64,000 nucleotides of DNA from Anastatus disparis (taxonomy: Eukaryota > Arthropoda > Insecta > Hymenoptera > Eupelmidae): the NCBI GenBank assembly GCA_017163975.1, contig JAFFSR010000015.1, positions 1,308,501 to 1,372,500 of the forward strand, given 5' to 3'. The translations under genes and the position numbers were made by a program. The notes beneath the pieces are model-generated. The model had not been told where the DNA came from, ran no database searches, and saw only the letters and a program-made list of their open reading frames with translations. This document shows, one piece after another, positions 1-12,014 of this stretch (positions are counted from its first letter, which is position 1; the number at the start of each line of letters is the position of its first letter).

Positions 1-143
1 AGAATAACCAGGTGTTTGAGTTGTGTGTGCGAGTCCAAAAAGCTGTTTTTAGTCTTATTAACTTTATTCTGCAGGATGATAGTTTCCTTAGTTTGTCTGA
101 GGTACTAAGTTTTATCTCGCATGCTGTACTTTCGTCAATGTTC

Positions 144-582
144 CTTAAGAGGCGGTCGGAACTAAATTGGTGACTTGCGGTATATGTCAAGTCAGCATTT
201 TTCGCTTTACGATAGTATTTTGTATATTTTTATGGCTTCAACTATTTCAAATTATTCTTTATATACATGACTAGAGGAAATGATTATATTTTTACTATAT
301 GAATAAGTAAATAAATTATTATAAGCATTTATTACAAATATCAAACTGACTTGACATGTACCGCATGCAAAAAACTGTCGTGTCGATTGTTAGGTGGGAT
401 TTTTCGCTTTATAACAATATTTTGTATACTTTTGTGGCTTTCACTATTTTAAATTATTCTTTACATACATGACTAGAGGAAATGACTATATTTTTACCAT
501 ATTAATAAATGAATAAATTATTATAAGCATTTATTACAAGCACCGAACTAAGTTACCGATTTGGTTCCGACCGCCTCTTAAG
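144..582. mobile_element. Foldback MITE with TTAA flanks (copy 1)
   Basis: Inverted terminal sequence: CTTAAGAGGCGGTCGG at 144-159 is matched in reverse complement by the block ending CCGCCTCTTAAG at 582, and the match continues ~32 bp inward. TTAA at 145-148 and 578-581 fits a TTAA target duplication. Inside, a ~140-bp block (about 198-337) is directly repeated at about 400-538 with substitutions. A second inverted pair (GCGGTATATGTCAAGTCAG near 177 against the block near 346-364) brackets the first block. No coding capacity. Shares its outer ~10 bp with the other TTAA foldbacks in this window but not their internal arms. Confidence 0.75.
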
Positions 583-858
583 GGTTCGACGTTCTTGCAT
601 ATACGTAGTCGATTAATTTTTTTACAGTTGTTTACGGTTTCTGGACTCATGAGTATATATGTATTCTTGTTCGTATGTACTGCGAAGTATTGTGTGTCTG
701 GCCATAAATATGCGAATATTGATGTAACATTGATTTTGTTTTGTTTTATTGGTAATGGGGTACCTTCATCAAGGTGTATTCGTTATGATCTATTAAAGGT
801 ATATTTATATAATTCACTAGTTGTGAGTCCATCATTATTATTGATATTTTCGATATTT

Positions 859-1480
859 TTAAAATATCCATGATTGAGTCAGTTTGGTTAGACAGTTTTT
901 CTCTTTTATTTTTATGATGGCGGCTTCTAGTTCTCTTGCCTTCGTGTGCATGAGTCCGAATTCCTTGTATATTAGTTCGGTCTGATTCGCTAATAGCTCT
1001 GCTACATCATATGTCCTGTTCTTACTTTTTTCAATGAGGTTTCTGATTTCTTGTTCCGAGTCTTCATCGAGTGTACCGAAAAGAAATTTACTTGCTTCTC
1101 CTATTGCAGAAAACCATGCTCGTTTTACTCTTGCAGAGTAGCCTTTCTGGCCTTGTAGCATATCAATTATTTTATCGGTATTTTCTTGGGTGTCGTCTAT
1201 TTGTTGTATTAATTGTTCTAATTGTTGATTGTATTGGCAAGATACGTTTACTTCGATTACTTTTTTGCAATCATCGTTTAGTATTTTCCAGTTACTTTTT
1301 AGTATATTTCCCCTTATAAAGAATGGTTTTAGATTTATATGCTGAATCACTTTCCATGATGCTGTAGTAGTTGCCAATTTTCCCAATTTTTCGATATATA
1401 GCCCTGGATTTTGTCTTATAGGTGTTATTTCTGGTTTGGCCGTATGTGCGTTGGCCCCTGTGTACCTGCAATACGCTCAT
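859..1480 (-). pseudogene. Env/F-type fusion glycoprotein fragment (insect retroelement env relic)
   Basis: The minus-strand ORF 1386-859 (175 codons from a TTG; the open frame continues upstream to about 1480 without an ATG) contains a basic furin-type site, RVKR. An A-W-F-S-A-I-G-E hydrophobic stretch and an LFGTLD motif follow it directly. This arrangement is that of the fusion-peptide region of baculovirus F proteins and of errantivirus env proteins derived from them. An acidic, helix-prone segment comes next. The frame stops at 859 with no transmembrane anchor, and no LTR, gag or pol lies beside it, so it is a truncated relic. In intact relatives the protein mediates low-pH membrane fusion; nothing here suggests function. 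The family call rests on motif recognition. Confidence 0.65.
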
Positions 1481-2015
1481 TTATGTGAGCCACCTGGTAT
1501 TCCATCAGATAATAAACACCCACGTCAACTTGGCTGAAGCCGTGAATGTCGGTAGTTCCTCCTGGAATGTGGTGGGGCCAAGTTTCAATTCTTGTGATTG
1601 CGAGGGTGTTGTGGTTACTTCGGTGCCTCGTAACATTGGAGCTTACGAGGTTACGAAGTCACGGCCGTCGCGTTTTGTCGAGTGCCCTGTGGATGATTGT
1701 CCATATGTGGCCAGCACTAAGGCCATAGCAACGTTCCATTCTAGGCTGCATTCCGGCAAGGGAATGTTTACATGCTCTACGTGTGGGTCCTGCTATGCGA
1801 CTCAAGGCACCCTCGACAGGCACTTCGAAGTTTCTCACAAGAAGAAGTGTCCTTCTTGTGGGAAATTCTTTGAACAGCGCCGTTTCCAGACGCATCTGCG
1901 ACGGTGTGAGAGCACTCGCAATGGTTGTGTGGAGTGTCGCTGGGCGCCCGGGGTCTTACTCGTCACGTGGCCCATTGTAAAGGTCCGCCTTAGCGAATAT
2001 GTATTTTTTTTCTAA
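1422..2015 (+). pseudogene. Multi-C2H2 zinc-finger protein, frameshifted in the last finger
   Basis: 197-codon ORF; codons before ~1500 look non-coding. Zinc ligands by residue: finger 1 C88, C93, H106, H110; finger 2 C118, C121, H134, H139; finger 3 C143, C146, H158, C162; finger 4 starts C169, C172. Just after that the frame shifts at the CCCGGGG run near 1946-1952. The +1 frame reads G-L-T-R-H-V-A-H-C-K-G-P-P then TAG at ~1996-1998, which completes finger 4. This points to a one-base insertion in a protein of ~150-160 aa. The coding part (1500-1990) is visibly richer in G+C than its surroundings, like the RING gene near 14 kb. The fingers resemble those at the N-terminus of some R2-type retrotransposons, but no reverse transcriptase follows. 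Role unknown. Confidence 0.6.
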
Positions 2016-2462
2016 GTTAGGCTTTTTATATATATATATATATATCTTATTTAAGTAGGTATTAATTTTAATGAATGTAGATATCTTGCCTTATAACAAT
2101 TATTTTCTTATATTTTAAGGATTTTGTATATAATTTTTTTTTGTCTTCTATAATTTTTGTATATATTATATTTAAGTACTTTTTTTTGTATATTTGTATT
2201 TTTTATATTTAAAGAATTTTGTATCGTCATTGTATATTGTTTTATATATATACTTACAAGAGTATGCTATTATGCATAATAAATTTTATATATTTTTATT
2301 GAAATATTTTTTTTCTTTTTCTACCTTATAAGTTATATTTGAATGTTAAGGTTTGTTTGTTTATTAAGTACTATTTGTAAAAATCTTTTTTTTTTTGTAA
2401 GCTTGTTTGTATTTTATATCTTTTTGAAGCTATGCTTCTTACGCGACGTTATGGCAGGGGCA
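2016..2462. other. AT-rich non-coding stretch
   Basis: T-rich sequence with a short (TA)n run at about 2026-2046 and many poly-T tracts. No coding, RNA or repeat structure that I can support. Confidence 0.6.
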
Positions 2463-2629
2463 CTAAATGTATAAAAATCGACAGTCCCAAATGTCACCCA
2501 GCGTGAATGAACGAATACGGCACAGGATGCCATTATTGCTATCAACATACAAACATTCTTTTTTCTCTTTCTTTCTTTCCCTCTCTCCCATTCCGCTTAA
2601 GAATATGCATGTATATACATATAAGAAAG

Positions 2630-2865
2630 ATAAAGAAAAAGAGACTGCCTTGTTGTAACCGGCAAAGAAGGCTAGACATAGCCCCCTCCATTCGCGGCTA
2701 CCTTTATTGTACATATAAGAGAAAGAAAGAGAGAGGGAGAGAGTCAATTCTTAAGGCCGGCGGACAGAGAAGGATAGACGCAACCCTCTCTATTCTTTAT
2801 GAAAAAGAAAGAGAGAGGGAGAGAGTCAATTCTTAAAGCCGGCGGACAGAGAAGGATAGACGTAG
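2630..2865. repeat. 82-bp tandem repeat with GA-rich half
   Basis: The block GTCAATTCTTAAGGCCGGCG plus the following GACAGAGAAGGATAGACG occurs at 2743-2780 and again at 2825-2862 (period 82), each preceded by a GAAAGAGAGAGGGAGAGA run. A third, diverged copy lies at about 2630-2680. Local expansion of a GA-rich minisatellite; no coding role. Confidence 0.75.
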
Positions 2866-3111
2866 AATACGATGATTAAATAAATAAATTATGTAAATAA
2901 TATTTATTTAATTTAAATTTTAAAATTAGTATACGTATGAAAATATGCATTTGTATTTATAATATTATAATCTTAATATATTTTTTTGGCAAGAATTTTT
3001 TTATTTTCTCTCATTATCTTCTTCCGTTTATTAATATGTGTATATTTATATAGTTGTTATTAATTACTACATTAATAACAAAAAATGAAAATTTAATAAA
3101 ATTTAATAAAA

Positions 3112-3394
3112 TTTTTGTATTTTTCTGTTTACAATGCACATGACGAAAATTACGTTTACCTAAATATATGTTTTTTTAATAATTGATATTAATAAAAAAC
3201 TACATTATTAATACATTTTTAAATACATAATACATCGAATGAAAAATAACGTTTTTTTGTATTTTTCTATTTACAATGCACATGACGAAAATTACGTTTA
3301 CCTAAATATATGTTTTTTTAATAATTGATATTAATAAAAAACTACATTATTAATATATTTTTAAATACATAATACATCGAATGAAAAATAACGT
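3112..3394. repeat. 142-bp direct tandem duplication
   Basis: ACAATGCACATGACGAAAAT occurs at 3131 and 3273. The whole 142-bp unit (from the T-run before it to GAATGAAAAATAACG) is duplicated head to tail with few differences. AT-rich, non-coding. Confidence 0.8.
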
Positions 3395-3762
3395 TTTCAC
3401 TAAAAAATTAATTATAATTTTGCAAATGTCACACTTCCTAATTTCTATGTATATATACTGGAAGCATAGCTTCTGTCGGCCAGTCCCCACGACTGCCACT
3501 CCTGTTTTTTTTGTAAGTTCAGTATTACTCTTATGATGTAATGCTGATCCCGAGAGTAAAATTAAGTTTATTTTTAATTTATGAAAGAGTCTTAGCATAA
3601 CTCACGGAAATCGATAATAAAATTTATATATTTTTTTTGTATAATATTTGTATGTTTTTTTTTGTATTATTGGGAAGGGTTTTTGTTCGACGAATTGATA
3701 AGGTTCATATTTAATATATCTTTTTTTTTATTTATTATCATAACATATTAACTAAAAATACA

Positions 3763-3814
<52 letters not shown>
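3763..3814. repeat. (AT)n microsatellite
   Basis: About 52 bp of uninterrupted AT. Similar runs occur at 5462-5503, 6769-6816, 14405-14465, 31725-31791, 45039-45087 and 61378-61418. They produce spurious Ile/Tyr ORFs. Confidence 0.95.
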
Positions 3815-3817
<3 letters not shown>

Positions 3818-4069
3818 ACCAGAAAAAAATTTTTTCTTAAAATTAACATTGTTACTTAACGTATATATGAATATAAAATTTTTTTTTTTTAGTGATCTTT
3901 TAAATTACAATTATTAACGCAAATACCATATATATGTCACCAGAAAGAAATTTTCTTAATCTAACATTGTTACATGAATATAAATTTTAAGTGATCTTAT
4001 CAATTACTATTGATTTTACTTTTGTCTTATACATATTTCTCTTTCGTAATGTCCATTATTTCAAAATCT

Positions 4070-4412
4070 TAAGATTAACATTTTCACTTAACTAAAGATA
4101 ATGTTTTTTTTTTTTTTTATTTAAAATGATTTATAGATTTATGACAACAATTTTTTTTTGCAACACTAAATTTCTTAGCTAAAAGATTTTCACTTAACTT
4201 AAGGTATAATCGTTGAGATTTACGACAGCAAAAAATATTTTTTTTTTTGTAACACTAAATTTCTTAATTAAAGATTTTCACTTAACTTAAGGTATGGTTG
4301 TTGAGATTTACGACAACGAAATATATTTTTTCTGACACTAATTTTGTAACTAAAAGATTTTCACTTAACTTAAGGTATAGTTGTTGAGATTTCGACAGCA
4401 AAATATATTTTT
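4070..4412. repeat. 84-87-bp tandem repeat array
   Basis: The block TTTTCACTTAACTTAAGGTA recurs at 4187, 4274 and 4358, with a partial earlier copy near 4079. Each is followed by GTTGAGATTTACGACA and an A/T homopolymer of variable length. Three to four degenerate units just outside the left end of the large TIR transposon. Confidence 0.8.
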
Positions 4413-4481
4413 TCTTGTTCATTTTTTTTCTTTTCATTTCCTTATTATGCTCCCTGTTTGTTTTAATTCTGTTAAGTTGTA

Positions 4482-5145
4482 AAAGGCTATAGGCGGGTTA
4501 CCATAGTGAAATTGCCCCCTCTTAGAATCCTCATGGCTCATGTACCATTTGATGGAGGTTGAAAAAAAACTCCCACACACCAATTTTCAGCCCTCTAACC
4601 CTTGCGCATGCGCAGTAAAGTCAGAATAAGTGTTTTTTCGACTTTATTTTATTTTGACGACCCTTTACATGGAAGACTCTTGCAAAAATATATAAGGGTA
4701 GGTTATTGTATGGCAATTAACCAAAAATTTTTGCAGATTACATAACCTTAAATATCAACCTTAAAATTGATATTTAAGATTTAAATCGTTACTTTCACAC
4801 CCTCGCTATTAAGGTGCCAGATTTGAAATTGATTTTTTAAATATATTTTCACCCCTTATTAACGATAGTTATATTAGCTAAAAAAAAAATGGTGCGCCAC
4901 CCTAATTTTCTCAAGAAACCAATATTTTTGCACTTTTTTCGTATTTCCTATAGGTTATGTTACAATCTAAGAATCCAAACAAAGATTTTTAGTGTATTTT
5001 ATTCCCCTCTTTACGACGGTACTATTAGTTTTAAGGATAAAAGGCATTTGACCCTTATTTTTTGCAAAAAATCAACTTTTTTGCAATATTTTTTATAGGT
5101 TATGTTATAAGTTAAGAGCTTGAATGACTTTTTTTTGCGTATTTG
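4482..5145. repeat. Left terminal inverted repeat with internal subrepeats
   Basis: Reverse complement of 10835-11502, with only scattered differences visible. Its inner part is itself a degenerate ~175-bp tandem repeat: a block with CCCCT, ACGA(C/T), a two-codon-like TATTAG and AAAAGGCATTTG-type core, ending TTATAGGTTATGTTA, recurs near 4850, 5000 and 5150-5330. Includes GCGCATGCGC near 4609. Any ORF here (for example 4889-5098, mirrored at 10883-11092) is repeat sequence, not a gene. Confidence 0.85.
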
Positions 5146-5456
5146 TTTTTTGCTCGTTATAATGGTGCTATTACTTTCAAGAAAAAGTAGTTTGCAACCC
5201 TGATTATCGAGAAAAACCGATATTTTCTCGATTTTTTTATAGTTCGTGCTAAAAGTTGAGAGCTGAAATAACGATTTTATGTGTAATTTTTTCTGCTTGT
5301 CATGGTGGTATTAGTTTAATCAAGGTTTTTAATATAATACGTTCAAATATTGTCGAACAATCTGATTCCTACAATTGTTTGACGTTATGATCAGGTTGCA
5401 GTATATTCTGAGGGGTCGGAATTATATTTTACTTTCTGTTTTTCATTTTTTTGATG

Positions 5457-5506
<50 letters not shown>

Positions 5507-5561
5507 GGTTAATCTTATATACATAGGTTCGAATCAATAAACGTATTTAAATGTCTTTTTT

Positions 5562-6077
5562 TCTTATCATAAGAGAGAAAAAGACAGAATAAGGTTGAAG
5601 TAACAACCGATACTCGAGTTACATTTCTAAATGCGAGTCATAGTTTTTATTTATCTAAGTGATCTCATTGAAAACTGGCCTGAATTTATAGTCGATGCTT
5701 AAACTCAAGCAGACAAAGACAGAATGAGGTTTCATTGTGAGAGAAACAAAAACCGAATGAGGTTTGAGTTTGAGCACACACATCGACTGTAAGGCTCAAA
5801 TTCATAGTCGTAACTTGAGTATCAAGTATGACTTAAAACTTAAGTATCGTTACTTGAGCATCAACTGTTACTTCAAACAACACTCAATTTAACACTTAAT
5901 TGAAGTAACAGCTGATACTCAAGTAACAATACTTTAATTTTAAGTGATACTTAATACTCAAGACATGACTATGAGTTCAAGCCTAATTTTGGATCTATGG
6001 CTCGAATTCATAGACCCAACTCAAGTAACAATTGATACTTAAACCTCGTTTTGTCTTCGTCTCTATCATGATAAGAA
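5562..6077. repeat. Foldback element with repeated ACTTGAGTATC motif
   Basis: TCTTATCATAAGAGAGAAAA at 5562 pairs with the reverse complement of the block ending ATGATAAGA at ~6077 (TAGAGACGAAGACAAAACGAGG on the other strand). The interior is crowded with direct and inverted copies of a motif like GTAAC..GATACTCAAGTAAC (e.g. near 5605, 5820, 5850, 5905, 5915 and 6023), giving many alternative hairpins. No ORF. Confidence 0.65.
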
Positions 6078-6766
6078 ATAGAACTTCGGATTCTTCGTGC
6101 TCGGAGATGGTAGTCGAGGTAGAAATAAGAACCACTAGAAAATAGATTTGTAGGCTTGGTTTATTCAATAAGCGATACAGTCACCTTGGAATCAGAAGAT
6201 AGATAACTTATCTTTCTAAAGGTTGCGAACACAGTGACGGACTTTGTACACTGCGACCAGAGCACACGATTCGGCGCTAGTTCTGCGCACCGCTAGTTGC
6301 GCGTGGCACTTATATATGTTTACTAGTGTGAATGTACTTACACGCGTACTACTGGGGGGTTGCTCCGAAGCGATAAACTTAGTATATCGATATATGCTAT
6401 CTTTGTTCAGCACATTGATTTCATATCTTCTGTCTCTGTGATACAGAGTTGTGCAATTTTCTAGAGCAACCCCCCTGGGTGTATACTCATACGTTACTAG
6501 GGAGTATGTGTGTGTGTGTATATATGTGTGCTATAGAGTAAGTGCCCACAGGACAGATGATACAATCGTTAATTGAGTTACGTTTATAAATTCAAACTTA
6601 TATTTCCATATGAATTTCTTTATTTATATGTAATGAATAATAAAAATGAGTAACTGCAAAGATTGTATGCCACAAGTTTCTGTGCACTTTTTGTAGTATC
6701 TTCATATTATTTTGATCCAAAAGTGTTAAATTATAATATTTATTAGCAGCGTACCTGGATATAAGG

Positions 6767-6819
<53 letters not shown>

Positions 6820-6895
6820 ATAAGTCAGAATGTCAATACAAAAGCTATGAAGAGTCCTGTTTTGTTTTTGCTCTTGTCTCTTATATTATTGCTTT
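6078..6895. other. Interior of the large transposon, non-coding
   Basis: No gene recognised. Contains an inverted pair GGGGGGTTGCTC at 6354-6365 and GAGCAACCCCCC at 6464-6475, a short GT/TATA run near 6508-6530 and the (AT)n tract 6769-6816. The two opposed 65-codon ORFs around 6216-6441 show no domain and are probably chance. Confidence 0.5.
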
Positions 6896-8110
6896 AAATA
6901 GTTTGTTGAAACAATTAACAAGTTTTTGACAGTTAGTTTACAAAGTGGTAATTTGCTAATGTAATTCTAATAGTAGTTTTTTACAATTTTATATTACATT
7001 TTATAATAATAATAACAAAGGATAATGAAATTATTTATTTATATAAATATGATAATTATTTAGATTTTTGTGTAGATTTGTTCTATTTTTTTTAGATTTA
7101 AAAATTGAAAAACAATATATTTTTTTAAATATTTTTCTATTTGCAAGTATACGCTTGAAACATAGATTTGACATTCAGATATTAAATGTTGAGATTATGT
7201 GAAAGTTAAAGCTTTTTGTTTTATCAATTTGTTTTTATTTTATTTGTAACCTTTTATATATAGCTTTATTCATGTGTGTTGCATGATTTCGGAGGAATGA
7301 TTGATAATTACTCCGAGAAGCTTTGAGCGGTTAAGCTTTATCATAAAAAATTATATAATATTTGTGTGATTGAAAACTAAAACTCTAAGTTAAAATTAAG
7401 ATCTTTGAAGTACTTAGCGACTTTATTAATTTTTATATTTATTCATGATGAATGTTTTAAATAGTTTGTTAAAACAATTAACAAGTTTTTGATAGTAGTT
7501 TACAAAATGGTAATTTTCTAATTTTCTTTGATTCTTAATAGCAGTTTTTTACAATATCATTTTACATTTTATAATAATAATAACAAAGGATAATGAAATT
7601 ATTTATTTATATAAATATGATAATTTTTTAGATTTTTGTGTAGATTTGTTCTATCTTTTTTAGATTTAAAAATTGAAAAACAATATATTTTTTTAAATAT
7701 TTTTCTATTTGCAAGTATACGCTTGAAACATAGATTTGACATTTAGATATTAAATCTTAAGATTATGTGAAAGTTAAAGCTTTTTGTTTTATCAATTTGT
7801 TTTTATTTTATTTGTAATCTTTTTTATATAGCTTTATTCATGTGTGTTGCATGATTTCGGTGGAATGATTGATAATTACTCTTAGAAGCTTTGAGCGGTT
7901 AAGCTTTATCATAAAAAATTATATAATGTTTGTGTGATTGAAAACTAAAACTCCAAGTTAAAATTGGGATCTTTGAAGTACTTAGCGACATTATTAATTT
8001 TTATATTTATTCATGATAACTGTTCTCAATAGTTTGTTAAAACAATTAACAAGTTTTTAACAAAGGATAATGAAATTTATATAGATATGAAAATTATTTA
8101 GATTTTTAAA
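6896..8110. repeat. ~565-bp direct repeats, two full copies plus a partial third
   Basis: The block AAATAGTTTGTTGAAACAAT begins at 6896 and recurs at 7459 and (as AATAGTTTGTTAAAACAATT) at 8028, spacings 563 and 568. The whole intervals align with few substitutions (TTTACATTTTATAATAATAA, GCAAGTATACGCTTGAAACA and GATTGATAATTACTC occur in both full copies). The third copy breaks off ~80 bp in, immediately upstream of the transposase start. It lies where the promoter and leader of the transposase should be. Confidence 0.9.
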
Positions 8111-8168
8111 AACATTTGTTTATTTTTTATTGTTTCAGAAGTGATTTTTTTGTTGGATAATAGTAGAC

Positions 8169-10301
8169 ATGGCATCTAATAGCGAAGGAAATGCTAGCAA
8201 AAAAATGAAATATGATGATCGAAAATGTTCTATATGCAATATTTATTTAAGAAAAATAAGTGGTCGAAAAAAAGAAATTCAATGCGAAACAGAACTAGAA
8301 TATGCAAAAGTAGTATCTGGCAGAGAAGATATTTTCATTAATGATGTAATGTGTGATCCGTGTAGAAAGCAAGTGGTAAAAAAAATGTCAAGCTCTAAAA
8401 TTGAAATATCTGATGATACTGCAGAAAATGTTTTCTCTCAAAAATCTAATATTTCGGAATCATTATCTGAAATAAGTATCAGTTCATCATCTCAGACAAA
8501 TACAGATTCGTCGTACAAAGTTGATGAAAAAGAAGAACCAGAATTCATAGAATTACAAATGCAAAGAACGATTGCAACACATAAGTATTGTTTTATTTGT
8601 GGATACAATAAACAAACGAATATAATGTTAGCAAGAATTCAAGTTTTCAGTAAAATTAACTTATTTATTCCAAATGGCAATAGATACTGTTCTGATCATA
8701 TAATTGAAAAAATATTTTATGAAGATGAATTGAATAAAATGAAGATTTTTTCCACCAGTAGTGCATTAGATGTTAATGAATTATCAAAAATACTAAGTAC
8801 AATATCTGCAAAAACAGATGAAAGGTTATTAAATACAGTAGCCGAGTTTGTTATGCCAGAAAAAAAATTAAAAGTGTTTACAGGATTATCTTAGGCACAG
8901 ATCATCCAACTTAAATTACAACTTACTTCTCTTAAAGATTTCTGTGCAAGAACAGTGATTCAAGCCATCGTAGTATTTTTATTTAAAATGCGTACAGGGA
9001 ACTCTAATCAAGTTATTTCTTCAATATTTGATATCGAGAGCGAACAAGTATCTCGTTTTTGTCATTCAGTCTTATCATCTTTTGAAAAAGACGTGTTACC
9101 AAATTATTCTGGATTAAAAAATGCAGACAGATATGACTTGATTGAAAACCAAACTTCTCAAATGACGAAAAAATTATATCCAGGCAACCAACTTATTTTG
9201 ATTTGTGATGGAACTTATATAAGGCATGAGAAAAGCTCTAATAATGAGTATCAGAGAAAATCCTATTCGGGTCAAAAAAAAGTTCCTCTCAATAAACCTT
9301 TTACAATATGTTCAACAAATGGCTATGTTGTTGACCAATTAGGACCTTATTTCGCTAACATGAATGATGCTGCAATTTTAATGAAAATATTTGAAACAAT
9401 GCCAGTAATTTCACAGAAATTGCTCCGCAAAGGCGATATTTTTGTTCTAGACAGAGGCTTTCGAAATATTAAAAAGAAATTAGAAGATATGGGTTATATT
9501 GTTCTGATGCCTGAACTCAAAGGTTCAAAATCACAATTTTCAGCACAAGAATCAAACGAAACACGATTCGTAACAAAAATAAGGTGGGCTGTTGAAGCAG
9601 TACATGGAATTGAAAAAAAATTCAGATTATTAGATCACAAACTTGACAATAAAATGGTGAAGGATACTGGATTGTATTGCAGAATTGCTTGCTATTTAAA
9701 TAATTTATTTGGCAAACGCTTAGATTCTGATCATGACATTCAAGATGAAATATTTAATACCATGCAATTGAGAAGGAATATTGAAAACACACTAGCAGAA
9801 TTAGTGGCAGAAAAAAGATGGTATCGTCGTAAATTACCATTTCAGATCATAACTTCGACTGATTTACCAGATTTTCCTGAATTAACAGAAAAAGATTTGG
9901 AAATTCTTTTTACAGGATCATATCAACTTAAACAGACCATATCATACCTAGCAGAAATGTTAGATTCAGATAATAATTTGAAACTAGGATATTCCATAGA
10001 ACATAAAAATATTCTTAAATTCGAAGTTTAATCAAGACATGTAAATAAAAAACAATACAAATGCTTCGTTGAATATAAACCAAATGGTATTGGTTATTCC
10101 AGTATCCTCAGATATTGTTGCGATTGTCCCAATGGTAACCGCACTGTTGGATGTTGTGCGCACGTTGCTGCAATAGTATATTATCTTTCACATGGAAGAT
10201 ATTTATCAAAAATCATAAGACCAGCTGAAATTCTTTCTAAAATGTTTCTTAATGATAAAATACAAGTATGTATTAATGAAGACAGTGACGATGATGAGTA
10301 A
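8169..10301 (+). pseudogene. DDE transposase with N-terminal zinc finger and C-terminal SWIM finger; two nonsense codons
   Basis: A single reading frame of ~710 codons runs from ATG 8169 to TAA 10299-10301, interrupted by TAG at 8892-8894 and TAA at 10029-10031. N-terminus: a C-S-I-C ... C-D-P-C pair (residues ~18-67) resembling ZAD/treble-clef fingers, then an acidic Ser-rich linker and a second C-x2-C. Middle: DDE_Tnp_4/Harbinger-like nuclease with D in ICDGTYI (~9207), D in VLDRGFR (~9450) and E in WAVEAVHG (~9594). C-terminus (10124-10163): SWIM finger C-x-C...C-x-H in CCDCPNG...VGCCAHV. The codons between the stops keep the frame and protein-like sequence, so the breaks are recent. A TTTCAG at ~8122-8127 could be an intron acceptor in the leader. 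Intact homologues would cut and paste the flanking inverted repeats. Superfamily call Harbinger/IS5-like, moderate confidence. Confidence 0.85.
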
Positions 10302-10815
<514 letters not shown>

Positions 10816-10834
10816 TTTTTTTTTTTGGTGGTCA

Positions 10835-11502
10835 AAAAATACGCAAAAAAAAGTCATTCAAGCTCTTAACTTATAACATAACCTATAAAAAATATTGCAA
10901 AAAAGTTGATTTTTTGCAAAAAATAAGGGTCAAATGCCTTTTATCCTTAAAACTAATAGTACCGTCGTAAAGAGGGGAATAAAATACTCTAAAAATCTTT
11001 GTTTGGATTCTTAGATTGTAACATAACCTATAGAAAATACGAAAAAAGTGCAAAAATATCGGTTTCTTGAGAAAATCAGGGTGGCGCACCATTTTTTTTT
11101 TTTTAGCTAATATAACTATCGTTAATAAGGGGTAAAAATATATTTAAAAAATCAATTTCAAATCTGGCACCTTAATAGCGAGGGTGTGAAAGTAACGATT
11201 TAAATCTTAAATATCAATTTTAAGGTTGATATTTAAGGTTATGTAATCTGCAAAAATTTTTGGTTAATTGCCATACAATAACCTACCCTTATATATTTTT
11301 GCAAGAGTCTTCCATGTAAAGGGACGTCAAAATAAAATAAAGTCGAAAAAACACTTATTCTGACTTTACTGCGCATGCGCAAGGGTTAGAGCTCTGAAAA
11401 TTGGTGTGTGGGAGTTTTTTTTTACCCTTCATCAAATGGTACACGAGCCATGAGGATTCTAAGAGGGGGCAATTTCACTATGGTAACCCGCCTATAGCCT
11501 TT
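10835..11502. repeat. Right terminal inverted repeat
   Basis: Reverse complement of 4482-5145. The predicted 69-codon peptides from the two arms differ at only a few positions, showing how similar the arms are. Ends ...CCCGCCTATAGCCTTT at 11502. Confidence 0.85.
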
Positions 11503-11507
11503 GCCTT

Positions 11508-12014
11508 CTAAAAGTCCCAGTAGGTTGATTCCTTGATTTTTGTTAGGAGTTTTCCCACAGTACTGAATTCTGTGTGTTCTTCATGCCTACATACTTCCTC
11601 CGGTTCATTTATTTTGTTGCGTTTGAACCCTACTATGTAACCCATTGTAAGCTTTAGTATTTTATCGTCGAGCAATTTTTCAAGTTGTTGATGGTATTTC
11701 TTCTCGATTTTGTTGATTTCATCAGCTATCTCCTTCCAGAGCGTATTTTCCACTTGTTTTAGAAATTTTTTGTTGCATTGTTCATCACAATAACCGTATG
11801 TCATTGGAGATGTATACTGAGATGCCGTCGCTCTTTCGAATAGGTAGTTCCCTTCATGCTTATAGCAGTGGAATTTTAAATAGTCCCTTATATTTTTCAC
11901 TTTCACAATTTTTTTATAAAATTCAAACAGTTCCTTACTAGCTTCGTTGAAATATGCGTTCACTATTTTTAAGATGTTGGTTAACGCTATGAAAACTAAA
12001 CATTTGGGATCCAT
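11508..12014 (-). CDS. Unknown 168-aa protein with hydrophobic N-terminus
   Basis: ORF from ATG 12014 to TAG 11508-11510. The first ~22 residues (M-D-P-K-C then L-V-F-I-A-L-T-N-I-L-K-I-V-N-A) look like a secretion signal. The rest is Lys/Glu-rich and helical with a C-x3-C pair in the middle (YCDEQC) and further Cys at ~51 and ~140. I do not recognise the family. The stop lies 5 bp outside the right end of the 7-kb transposon, so the original C-terminus may have been cut off by that insertion. Like the env relic at 859-1480, it runs on the minus strand directly next to a GC-rich zinc-finger gene on the plus strand. It could be part of a viral or retroelement remnant. Confidence 0.45.
   Translation of the reverse strand: MDPKCLVFIALTNILKIVNAYFNEASKELFEFYKKIVKVKNIRDYLKFHCYKHEGNYLFERATASQYTSPMTYGYCDEQCNKKFLKQVENTLWKEIADEINKIEKKYHQQLEKLLDDKILKLTMGYIVGFKRNKINEPEEVCRHEEHTEFSTVGKLLTKIKESTYWDF

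Noticed and set aside
4889..5098. Conserved 69-aa gene pair (with 10883-11092)
   Set aside because: Identical because they lie in the two arms of a terminal inverted repeat; no domain.
6351..6478. Possible LTR ends (inverted GGGGGGTTGCTC pair)
   Set aside because: Twelve-base inverted pair only, no TG...CA ends, no target duplication and no second copy.
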